Part shown: piece after piece, positions 50,760-60,583 of the stretch
Numbering within the stretch: position 1 is the first letter of the stretch
Layout of the letters: each line of letters starts with the position of its first letter
From: Aphrophora alni
Lineage: Eukaryota > Arthropoda > Insecta > Hemiptera > Aphrophoridae
Direction: 5' to 3'
Assembly: GCA_963513935.1 (NCBI GenBank)
Contig: OY740774.1
Location: forward strand, 81,864,890-81,928,889
Length of the DNA stretch: 64,000 nt
Position numbers and translations under genes: made by a program
Notes under the pieces: generated by a model
Databases searched by the model: none
What the model saw: the letters and a program-made list of their open reading frames with translations, nothing else
What the model was told of the DNA's origin: nothing

Positions 50760-51085
50760 AAGAAATATCGTTTATGGAAATATCTTGAATTTGTAAGTAC
50801 CTGTAGCTTTTAAACGGTTAGAGATATCGAAAAATACCCAAGAATAAAATGTCTTAAAATAATGTGTTTTAACCAAAACTGCCTTATAAATAAGGATTCC
50901 TATTAAGAAATTATGAGATGGCCACCATATTGAAAACAATGACGTATGAAACATTTGGTATACTTCTAGTTTTAACTAAATCAAATTATGGGAGTTAACT
51001 TTCAAAGTTTGTTTTTGTAACTTTTGTGCTTATTAAATAAAACAGTGGTCACGCCTGTTTCAATCACTCTGTATGGAGAGTTATG
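50760..51085. mobile_element. MITE-like repeat M, copy ending CACTCTGTATGG
   Basis: It shares ttaaacggttagagatatcg, aatacccaagaataaaatgt and tttcaatcactctgtatgg with the copy ending at 50345. Confidence 0.65.
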
Positions 51086-51141
51086 TGACGAGTCAAACAA
51101 ATTGATGGACATAATGAAACAATTATTTATATCCACAAAAG

Positions 51142-51177
51142 AGCGACATATGTTTCGCCGTTAGGTATTTTCAAGCT
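51142..51177 (-). ncRNA. Hammerhead-like motif HH3 (altered core)
   Basis: On the minus strand: AGC (stem I), TTGAAAA in place of CTGANGA (51174-51168), a short hairpin, GAA, ACATATGT (palindromic stem III, 51153-51146), C, and GCT pairing with AGC. The architecture is kept, but C3 and G8 of the core are changed, so it should be inactive. Confidence 0.4.
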
Positions 51178-52228
51178 ATTAAATTGAAAACAAAACAAGT
51201 CTAAATAACCAAAATTGAAGAGAGGAAAAGGTAGAGTGGGAAGGATTGAGAAATGATAAAGACCATTATTTATGAAAGAAAGGACAACGATCTGACCTGT
51301 GGGATGGACGGGGGGTATTTTAGAAAACAAAGGTTACAAAAAAGTATATTGTTCAAAATTATTTATTCAGTTCTTCAAGACAGGAGCGCCTATCACAACT
51401 TGTTTTTGTAATTGTTGGGGTTAAGTGAAAAAAAAGATCGTTGCAGAAACTATTATATGGATTAACTTTATGAATTTATATTTTCAAAAGTAACAAGGAT
51501 TAAATAAACAACCCCCAGCATGGATAAATAATCTCAGCTGTAGTTTCTATGTTATATAAAGCACAGTATTTGATGGGAGTGCTTTGTATATTCTGAAAGG
51601 ACGCCGCTGCACAGTCACGATAAGGTAAAATATTTTTGTTTATCCTCTTTTTTAGAGAAAGCTTTTGTAACTGAGAAACGTTTGAAATTAGGTCGTTACT
51701 TTGCAACTTACAGAACCATGTATTAGACGAGTTTAATACAGTCAGCTTTGCGTGAAATGTACATAGATCATAAACAATATTAACTATTCATTATTCGAAA
51801 ATCTATTACTACAGTTCGTGTATCATAAATAAATAGTCTTGTATGTTATAGAAATGAATATCTTATATTGTTGCAGATGTAGGGAATATTGTCCTTTTAG
51901 AAAGGCTCATATTTGACCAGTTAATATATCCCCCCCTTCTCAAACATTGGAAAGACATCTTCGCGTTATTCGCACAGTTAACGTGCTGAAATATAGATAC
52001 CAATTCTGAAGTTTGAGTTTCTGTTGAAAACAGGAAATTGAATTCTCTGAGATAAAATGAAAACTGGACCGCTTCCTTCTGCTTTTGTCCCACGTTTTAT
52101 GTTTACTCTTTAGGAGTTTTGTTTCATTTCCGCGTCCTAAATAGTCCTGAAAACGAGGACCCATCTTCAACTTTATTGCTCTTCTTTAACCATTTTTTTT
52201 TCAATTTTATAATCTATACAACATATAC

Positions 52229-53522
52229 CGGGTGAGCCATAAGTCAGCTAACAGAATTCATAATTGTCAATAAAAATTGATTTACAACGAATTTTACTAC
52301 ACAGAGTGTAATTATACAAAAAAAGAGACACAGTATGTTGTAGACTAATCTAATACATTTTAAGAACGGCCTCTTCCTTTTCATTCTTTTCAAGTCAAAG
52401 TTAACAGTTCTTCAACAAGGAAACAAAAATTTTATGAGATAAATTCAGTGAAGGGAGCCACTCTAATTCAATTCGCATTCTTTATTTTAAGTGTTTAAGA
52501 CACAGACTTAGCTCTATATTTTACCATCCTCCAGTTATCAGCGTAAAATCTAGAGAACGAGTAGTCAGTCATTCGTTTGTTCCTGTTCTGCATATATTCT
52601 TCAAATGTATTATTTAAACAAAGCCCTAGCAGTTGTTCAATAGTGTAGTGGTGCGTCATCTTACTGCCATATAAGTTTTTCCTGAATTAAAAGTTGTTCA
52701 AAGAGATGATCTTTTTCAGTTGTGGTGTGAAAATTACATTTAGAAATTCTAGGTGACAGTTTCCAAGATATAAGGACTCATCAGCAAAAGTAACTACCCA
52801 AACAGTAACACTAGGAGGATTAAAAATTTCATCCATCATTATCAGACGCCCGATATACACAGTTGTGTTTATTCACACAACCATTCATCTTAAATATAGC
52901 TTCATTAGTCCACAGAATGTCTTTATGAAAGATCTTATCGGTTACTTGGTGGATGATGTACCACTCACAGAATTCCATGCGTCTATCATAATAGTCTTTA
53001 TTTAAGACTATATGCTTTGAGTTTTAACTTTATTTGCATTCTTCAGAGACTTCTTTTAGATATTCCGTACTCCAGGGATGATTTTCTTGTGGACTTTGTA
53101 GGTGACTATACAAAGCACTGAGCTACAACTTCCAAGTTTTCTTTAGTAATAACATAAACCGGCCTACTAGAACGAGGATGTTACTGATCAAGTTTGCTCA
53201 AACCTCTTGTTTAATTTGTGAATATTTTGCCTTGCTACTGGCAGGAAAGTGCTCCACAAATAAATCAATTACGTCTTTAAAACTATGGCCACAATTGCAA
53301 CAAGCCTTGAGTAAAGATACTCGCGTAGTTTTCTGTTCATCGCTCCCGTCGTATACTGATATGAAAATAATTGCAATTGAAAACAAATCGATATTTTATT
53401 AAAACAATGTGCTGTAGAAAATCAGTAACAACTGATTAGTTTTTTTTGTAGTTTTTTAAACTAATGTAGTTAATTGATGACCATAACTGCAAGCGTCAAC
53501 TGACTTACGGTGGAAGAATGAT
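52229..53522 (-). mobile_element. 1.3-kb decayed DDE transposon
   Basis: The left end accgggtgagccataagtca and the right end (complement of about 53497-53522, ccaccgtaagtcagttgacg) are inverted relatives with mismatches. A transposase relic on the minus strand fills the interior. Confidence 0.7.
52560..53390 (-). pseudogene. Tc1/mariner-like transposase relic
   Basis: Minus-strand reading gives an N-terminal stretch (QKTTRVSLLKACCNCGHSFK) with a helix-turn-helix flavour. Later come RRMEFCEWYIIHQVTDKIFH and KDILWTNEAIFKMNGCVNKH with NCVYRASDN. The last is a worn IxWTDEAxFxLNGxVNxHN block, with the catalytic Asp changed to Asn. Stops and frameshifts follow, and the C-terminal half is unreadable apart from short pieces. 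Confidence 0.7.
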
Positions 53523-54055
53523 CGGATTAGTTCCTTCATTAATTGTCATCAAACATTTAAATATCACTAAACGTTCATATTTCACTATGGATATAAAAAT
53601 AAAAGTAAGCTAATGAGAAAAGGATAGTATCATTTTCTCCAAGGAGAATAAAAAGGTTGTCGATCATCTATTTCATTTTTTCCGTAGTTTGTAGGAGATT
53701 TAAATTATTATTTATGAATGGTTTTGTGCCTTCTCCTTCTTTGTACTTTTTTGCAAATGTGGTGTAGAATTAAATGCAATCTATGATTTATTCCTGCGCC
53801 TTAAATATACTACAGAAGAATCGCGGTGGCAAGCGATGTCACAGCGGGAAAAACGAGTTGGCAAACCAGCAAGTGTCCCTATTCGTTTTCAAGGTCAGAC
53901 TGTCCACTAGTTCCTCCCTCAACGGACTCAAACTGAATTTTTTAATCCTTCAAAAATATCTAAAATTATATTAAGTTCACATTAAAAAATACATTTATTT
54001 CACAAACATTACCAACATAAAGTAATTCCTACACATCTGAAGTTGCAAAACTTAC

Positions 54056-54264
54056 CTAATGAAGCATCGTATGTGTTCATGTACTCTGACGTCATAAACT
54101 GTGACACTAAAGCAGTTTTGCCAACTCCCGAGTCACCCAACAATACTACTCTATATTTGGCTACATCTTCTCCACTTGTTTCCGTGCTGACATTGTTGTA
54201 ACTGCTCCCACAACAACTACCTTCCCACGGACTGTTGTTACTTACGTTGCTATGGTTACTGTGC
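54056..54264 (-). CDS. Rgk: RGK-family small GTPase, exon with P-loop (G1)
   Basis: This is an internal exon of a Ras-superfamily GTPase. It starts after a good acceptor (tttttatgttgcag, AG at 54266-54265) and ends at AG|GTAAG (GT at 54055-54054). It has one leading base, 69 full codons and one trailing base (209 nt). An N-terminal linker rich in Ser and Asn (about residues 1-30) precedes the core, which begins YRVVLLGDSGVGKTALVSQF; the P-loop GDSGVGKT is at 54137-54114. The exon ends YMNTYDASL, and its trailing G completes an Asp codon with the 19138-19047 exon. Read through that junction, the protein matches the insect RGK pattern. Known for the family: RGK proteins bind the beta subunit of voltage-gated calcium channels, reduce channel current and also affect the cytoskeleton. 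Exons further 5' must lie right of 54264 and were not found. Which Rgk paralogue this is cannot be settled here. Confidence 0.93.
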
Positions 54265-54394
54265 CTGCAACATAAAAACATCTCATGTGTAACAAAAGTA
54301 GTAGGAAAGATATTATTAAACACGTCGAACGAATTAATAAATAAAAATAAAGTAAAACATGAAAACAATTTCTCACAAATGATTCGTTTATTCA

Positions 54395-54447
54395 TTCTAA
54401 CGCCTTTCCACGATATTGTCGCCATCTTCAGCGATGCATGAGCTACA
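54395..54447 (-). ncRNA. Degenerate hammerhead-like motif HH4, close to exon A
   Basis: CTGAAGA at 54431-54425, then tggcgacaatatcgtg, gaaa and ggcgtt, with aataaac downstream. Stem II and stem III are damaged. It lies about 130-180 bp upstream of the exon A acceptor on the same strand as the gene. Confidence 0.3.
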
Positions 54448-54589
54448 GTAATCAAACCTAAATGTTCAATGATCCATTAAATATAATATTTAAAAATATA
54501 ACTCATGTTTTAATCTCGCAAGTTAAACTCAATATATATTTATTGATTAAACCGTTGCATTTTATGAAAGGCGATTTAAATAATGGTAT

Positions 54590-54780
54590 ACACTCAGTGG
54601 CTCACTATTGTGAGTACAGACATGGCAACCCCGAGGTACCCTACATTGATCTACATCTTTTTCAATATAGTCTTGTGTTAGATCCTTCTCTTTCCTATCA
54701 CACCCCCCTTGAACAACTCTTGCTGTTTTCCCACCCTGTCGCTATTAGAACATTCAAGAGTTAAGGGTGTTTATTTTATA
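54590..54780. repeat. Dispersed repeat D3 (copy)
   Basis: The sequence cagtggctcactattgtgag, then attgatctacatcttttt, ttctctttcctatcac and attagaacattcaagag parallels 17501-17710. Confidence 0.6.
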
Positions 54781-54839
54781 TTCTTTTCTTATTTTTACTT
54801 ACCCAGTATACGAACTGTAGGTTAAGTGTGGTAATCGTC

Positions 54840-55080
54840 TTCGTCATTAGGACCTCCGTTTTCGTTGCCTGATCTTAACGTTTCATAGCCTCAGGAAACT
54901 GAAAAAGTAATTTTCGGAATGCCGTCCGTCCGTCGTCGTTCTAAGGTAGGAACATGAAATTTAATATTAAGGAATGTAGTTTGCTCATAAAAATCCTATT
55001 AAAATTCAGAAAAATCTCATTGAAATGATAAAATGACGGGATCTGTTCAAAAAGAGTACCGCCACTTGTACAGAATTTTC
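54840..55080. repeat. Dispersed repeat D1 (copy)
   Basis: The sequence acctccgttttcgttgcctg, then cgtttcatagcctcaggaaac and aatgccgtccgtccg matches the complement of 63730-63850 and parallels 8870-8940. Confidence 0.6.
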
Positions 55081-55619
55081 TATTGACATACATAGAACAG
55101 ACAGATCCAGACCTTGACAGAACAGCTGAAACGTTGTTAGCGTGAATTAAGGGCAGTATTTAACCAGGAACAGAAAGAATGTGGAACCAGTAGAGATTTG
55201 TTAGATTCCTACTTATGTGAATTCAAGTCACATCGTAGGAACAAGGATGATATGTTTGACACCATCTGGAAGGACATCTATTTATATTGGGCTCCAAAAC
55301 AATAAGTGTGTATTCACATATTATGTATAAAGTTGGTAAGGTCAGGAAACCTTCCGGGTGCCACTGTTTGAGTGGCGGTTCTTTCTTGAACAGATCTAAA
55401 TGACGGCAAAAATTGATCTTTTGTTCATATCTCTTGTTATTTAACTTACATCATACTGAATTAGATACAAATTTACAGATTTCAATTCTGCATGTAGTGG
55501 TGCCAACTTTATCTACGACGACAAACAGCGAAGTTATTGTAAACAGTGTAACCCTGACATCCCTACAAAATGTGATGTGTATAGAAACAAGATCCAGTGG
55601 GGGTGAATCATTGACACGA

Positions 55620-55770
55620 GAGTGGTGAGTCGAGACTTTAATATATACACATCTACAAGGCATGTTGGGGCCTAGCTGAGGTCAAGAAAGTAGTGAGAGG
55701 GTCAGAAAACCTGTGTAACAATATTTAAACAAACTTACCCTTCTGGATAAGACCAATTATTGAACTATTA
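55620..55770. repeat. Dispersed repeat D1, distal block
   Basis: The sequence tatacacatctacaaggcatg, then gtcagaaaacctgtgtaac and ttctggataagaccaa parallels 57235-57360 and 9290-9360. Confidence 0.55.
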
Positions 55771-56367
55771 ATATTATAGAGAATCTGCTTTTGTTTAAAT
55801 CCATGTTGGGACTTGGTGTCTTTATAAGGCGATTATGATAGAGAGATTTGAAGGGGAGAAAAATAATGGTTTACATTTATTTTTATATAAAAAGTTTAGA
55901 TATTATGATCTTTCTCATTCGAAAATTTAAATTAAGCCCTCTTTTGGTTTTTGAGAAAATCAGTTTAAATTTCTGAGAAGGGTGAAAAATTCTAGTTATT
56001 ATCCCTGTAATGCAAGAAAATTGGGGAGACAGTATTGGTAGTTTGGGCTTGCTAGACAGATTTTCAGCCGAGTATTGTGTGTAGGGCTCTGCCAGGATGT
56101 AGAAGGAAATCAACAGAGAGGTTACTAATAGAATGCCGTGGAGACAAACAGTGGAGGCCTTATGTTTCAGAAGATACGAAAAAGTTTGTCATTGTGTGCT
56201 TAGTCTATCGAGTTCCCGTAGCCATAATTTCAACGGTCGCCACCAGAATTCGCTATTAACCCGCATCACTTCAGTTAGTTTCATGATAGTTAACTGAAAC
56301 TTTTTCAACTCCTTGGTGATTGGACATAGGATCATTAACACACCACGAGTGATTAGACCAAAATCGG

Positions 56368-56371
<4 letters not shown>

Positions 56372-56420
<49 letters not shown>
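56372..56420. repeat. (TA)n microsatellite, about 24 units
   Basis: Uninterrupted ta run. Confidence 0.95.
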
Positions 56421-56422
<2 letters not shown>

Positions 56423-56899
56423 AGTCCAATTATTCGGATACATTTTTAAAATTAGATAAATTGTAAGGTTTATAGAAAAAACAATGTAGTAATTTAAAAA
56501 AAATATAGTTAAGCTAAATCCGTTTTTGGATTCTAATTTTATAAAAATGTTATTAAATACGTCTTCAGTAATTGTTAGAAAATGATATTTCTTACTGCAT
56601 TTTAAACAGAAAACAGTCACTCTCTTTCTCTAAAGTAGTCCAATCAGTCCACTTGTTTAGGTTTACAGACAGAGACAGACATTCAAGTATTAAAAAAGCA
56701 CTCTTAAAGACTTGAAAATTTCACACAAATTTGTTGACCCATTGAATACTACGAATATTTGAAAAAGAAATAAATAATGTTGGAACAGACCATATTAATA
56801 TTGTTGTAGGAAAAAGAACAGGGTAATTTTATAGTCTCAGATAAAAGTTTCGCCAAAGCGATTATAACCAAATAATTAGCAAAAAATTATGAATAAATT

Positions 56900-57080
56900 A
56901 CACAATGAAAAGATAGTGGAGTATGTGGGAGGATTAAGAGAAACTTGCCGAGTCAGGAGAGAAGCAAAAGTGCTGAGAAATGTGAAAAGAGATTACCCTT
57001 GCATTTTCACACCTGCGTAAACACAGTGTTCAGTGCGATTCAACCGTAAATTAGATTTAAGAGCAGCAGATCCCAGATTC
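56900..57080 (-). repeat. Dispersed repeat D2 (inverted copy)
   Basis: It is the complement of 15830-16060; cgagtcaggagagaagcaaa and gctgagaaatgtgaaaagag are the best blocks. Confidence 0.6.
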
Positions 57081-57234
57081 ATTTTGTATTTTAACTCCAT
57101 AAATATAATGTATGAATGAATGTGTAATATAAATTTTGAATGATCCTGTATATTACAGAAAATATTTATTTATAATTAAAACGATAATTATTTATGAAGT
57201 TTTTGATAATTATTAATGAAAGATAGTGGACACT

Positions 57235-57430
57235 TTTTAATATACACACATCTAAAGCACGCTATGTCAACATAATTTTGATATGTACAATTTTTAGATC
57301 CAGAAAACCTGTGTCACAACTGTTTTAAACAGTTTACCCCACTAGGTAAGACTCCTAGATCTATCAATACAATTTATAATTTTCTACAAGGTTCAAGAAG
57401 TTTTGGGCGTGGTATTTAGAGGATCTAGTT
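57235..57430. repeat. Dispersed repeat D1, distal block
   Basis: It parallels 9290-9430: acctgtgtcacaactgtttt, ccactaggtaagactcct, agatctatcaatacaattta, ttttctacaa. Confidence 0.6.
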
Positions 57431-58901
57431 TCATTATATTCAATGATCTTGAAAAAAAATTACTGTTATATATTTTAGAAACACATATATTTAATAAATT
57501 CTGCATTTGAATTATTATTAAAAATATTTTTTTTCAAATGAGATTGGGTAAATTATGGTAAATAATTTTATAATGTTTTGAAATGTTTGAGCTCATCCTG
57601 GAAACCATTAATCGACAAAATACAAGAATCTCATAGTTGGAGTAATAAATACGAGTAAATTGAGAATATTTCATCACACTTTTGAACCGTTTTCTCAAAA
57701 AACGTACTAATTTAATTTTAATTTCCATACTTGCAGTTTAAGCGACTTTTAAAGCAAGTCCCTCTCTACGTGTTACCTCAGGTTGAAAAAACTAAATTGC
57801 GTAAACAAAACTTTAGTCCTCGATAAGAATAGAAGAAATGACTGTTGCTTTTGATCAGAGTAGTGACGACTTTAATCTCATAGATACCAGGAGACTCATG
57901 AATAGTTATTATTTTTATAATATTTAAGTAGGTTAATTAAATTGCCTGTCATACTCCAAGCTTATATTTTCTGGTAACACTATTAATAAAGTTATATATT
58001 TTAAGTTGAGATGTATCGTCGAAGGATCAAATACTGGTCACCACTTTGCTATGAAATCGTAAAAATCATGGTTACAGCTGCTAAAAATAACTATTTTTTC
58101 AAAATCGGATATACCAAACTTTTGGCAAAATATTAAGATTAATTATTCAAATCAGTGTGTCGAATCGAAAGAAATCGAAAACAAAATACTGGACAAATTA
58201 CTTAGTAGAATAGGTAAGAAAAAATATGTTAAAAATAATTGACTAAAAAACAAAATAAACCTGGACCACACTCATTTGAATCTAGATATATAAAAACATA
58301 TCGAAGTAAAATTACATCAAGAACCGTACGAGTTTATCTCTGAAAGAAAAATAACTTAAGTCGACAATAAAGAAGAGTTACAGTAACCCTCATGCTCGAT
58401 AAACTATCGACTCTGAAGGTTATATAAAGGTTACACAAGTGTAACACATAAATATATCGAAAGCTATCGAAGAACAATTCGATTGTTTCCCATCATCAAA
58501 CCATTAAAGCAAAACGAGAAGAAAAGCGATCTGTAAATGTTCTGACATAAATCAAATTACAAAGTTGGTCCTGGAGGAAAAATAAGGGAATTGATTCTCT
58601 ATAGAAGGACATCAAGTATTCCGTGGTTTTGTTTTTACGAGGTTCCTTTCTTTTATATTTATAATTTCAATTGTTGTACAGTTGTTTGAAATTTAGGTTG
58701 AAATTATGGGGGACGATTTCATTGAAAGATTTTAATATTTTTTTTTTATAAATTATTATAGGTGAAATAGTTCGATTGTTATGCTTTCTGTGATTGACTC
58801 TAAAAATGTCTTTTGAATAAGGAAAACAAGGATTCACCGAACTACAAAAACAAGAAAGAAAACCAAGACTGTAATAAATACAGTTATGTTTATTATATTA
58901 C

Positions 58902-58942
58902 CCTTATCTAGATTTCGATGACATAGTCATCATCCTCAGAAG
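58902..58942 (-). ncRNA. Hammerhead-ribozyme-like motif HH7
   Basis: On the minus strand: CTT (stem I), CTGAGGA (58939-58933), T, GATGAC-TAT-GTCATC (perfect six-pair stem II), GAA, ATCTAGAT (palindromic stem III, 58913-58906), A, and AGG pairing with CTT. The core and all three stems are intact apart from the same single extra T before stem II seen in HH1. Confidence 0.55.
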
Positions 58943-59064
58943 TTTATAGGTGTACTAATATAGACAAAACATGAACTTATTTTGTGATTCAGAAATCCTT
59001 GTATTCCTTATTGTGGATATCACCAGTGCTCCTTCGTCAATTGAAATATCTTGTCACAATATAC

Positions 59065-59068
<4 letters not shown>

Positions 59069-59108
<40 letters not shown>
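59069..59108. repeat. (TA)n microsatellite
   Basis: Uninterrupted ta run of about 20 units. Confidence 0.95.
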
Positions 59109-59112
<4 letters not shown>

Positions 59113-59219
59113 AGTCAGATCATTTACGCTTCCATGAATTGGGTTACCAGCCACCGAGGCTCACAGTGTCAGAATAAATATTTATATTTCAAATGAAGTA
59201 GTTTTATGACGTTTATCTC

Positions 59220-60230
59220 ACAATCACAACGCTATAAGCAAGCTAACAAAATAATAAATTTTATTATTTCAACGAGAAATGTTTTGTTCAAGTGTACATT
59301 AGTTTCTATTAAATGTTTATTATTTGTTTTTGAATAAAGTTTATGTTTTACGGTTTATGCTATGCAGAAACTGAATTGTAAATAAAAATCACAATTCAAG
59401 GAGCAAGCTACCAAAAAACATTTAATTTTAGTTTTTCTCTTTATGGAAAGTTTTTAGATCAAGTTTACAGTAGGCCTACTGTAGTTATTAGTAGCTGTTT
59501 ATTCTTTGTTTTTGAATATGCTTGTATTGAATATTTTGTGATACGCAGAAACCACAATGTAAATCATATTAAAAAAAAAAAAAGAAATAAGAAACAAGAT
59601 ATTAAAAAAATTAACTGTTATCATTTCTCTCTATGAGTATTTTGTTCAAGTATGCAGTAGTTGTTATTAGCTATTTATTCTTTGGTTTTGAAAATAGTTG
59701 TGTTATATGTTTCGTGTTACGGAGAAGCAACTTTATAAATCACAATCACAACTAGAGGAGCAAGATACTGAAAAAAACAATTTATTTAAATTATTTATTT
59801 CAATATTAAGTGTTTAGTTCAAGTGTACAGTAGGTTTTTTTAGCTGTTTATGAATATAGTTGTATTGCATGTTTTGTGCTACTAAAAAACAATATTGTAA
59901 ATCACAATTACAATACAAGGAGCGAGCTACCAAAAAACATTTTACTTACGTTACTTCTCTCTATGGGAAGTGTTTTGTGCACATGTACAGTAGTTGTTTA
60001 TTTATCTGTTTATTTTTTGTTTTTTAATATAGTTGTGTTGTACGTTTCGTGATACTTAGAAACCATGTTGTAAATCACAATCACAATACAAGGAACAAGC
60101 TACCAATAAATATTTAACTTTTATTAATTTCCTCTATGAGAAGTGTTTTGTTCAAGTGTACATTAGTTGTTTATTCTTTGTCTTTGAATACAGTTGTGTT
60201 GTACGTTTCACGCAGAACTCACATTGAACT
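59220..60230. repeat. Tandem array, about 170-bp monomer, 6 copies
   Basis: The phrase gtgttttgttcaagtgtacag recurs with changes near 59281, 59450, 59640, 59812, 59970 and 60144 (spacing 158-190 bp). Each is followed by ttattctttgtttttgaata, gttgtgttgtacgttt, gtaaatcacaatcacaa and ggagcaagctacc. The length is typical of satellite monomers, and a single copy exists at 13200-13330. Confidence 0.85.
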
Positions 60231-60409
60231 TACAAGTATTTAACCACCCAAGGTGGGAAGTTGAACAGTCACCAGTTTAATTATGTTTACTTAAATTAAA
60301 TTTTTGAATCTTTATTGCCATATGTTAACGGGTCAACATTATCCTGACGTTTGCGAACGAGCGAAACGAAATGTGTTTGTTTAAAATACTTTGTCTCCTA
60401 TCACAATAG

Positions 60410-60570
60410 TATATTATTCAGCTTGGAGAGGTTTAACACTACTTGATGAGTACCATCTTGGTACTTACCCAGTCCCATCATACAATGTAATAAAAGCAGA
60501 TCCTCTAAATGTAATAACCAAAGTAGGAAATGTTGATTGTATTCTAAGCTCAAGAGAATCTTACTCAGTA
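60410..60570 (+). other. Possible unrecognised plus-strand exon
   Basis: A stop-free stretch encodes YYSAWRGLTLLDEYHLGTYP followed by VPSYNVIKADPLNVITKVGN and a further 13 residues. It is preceded by a pyrimidine-rich acceptor-like tttgtctcctatcacaatag and followed by TCA|GTAAGG. I do not recognise the protein, and it does not recur in the window. A frame this long can arise by chance, and it would be antisense to the RGK gene, so this is only a candidate. It ends just before the 64-bp array. Confidence 0.22.
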
Positions 60571-60583
60571 AGGTAATCAAAAA

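Noticed and set aside
54009..54455. A 148-residue single-exon protein starting MITVAHASL
   Set aside because: Only the part between the acceptor at 54265 and the donor at 54055 is RGK-like. The rest is intron, including a decayed repeat.
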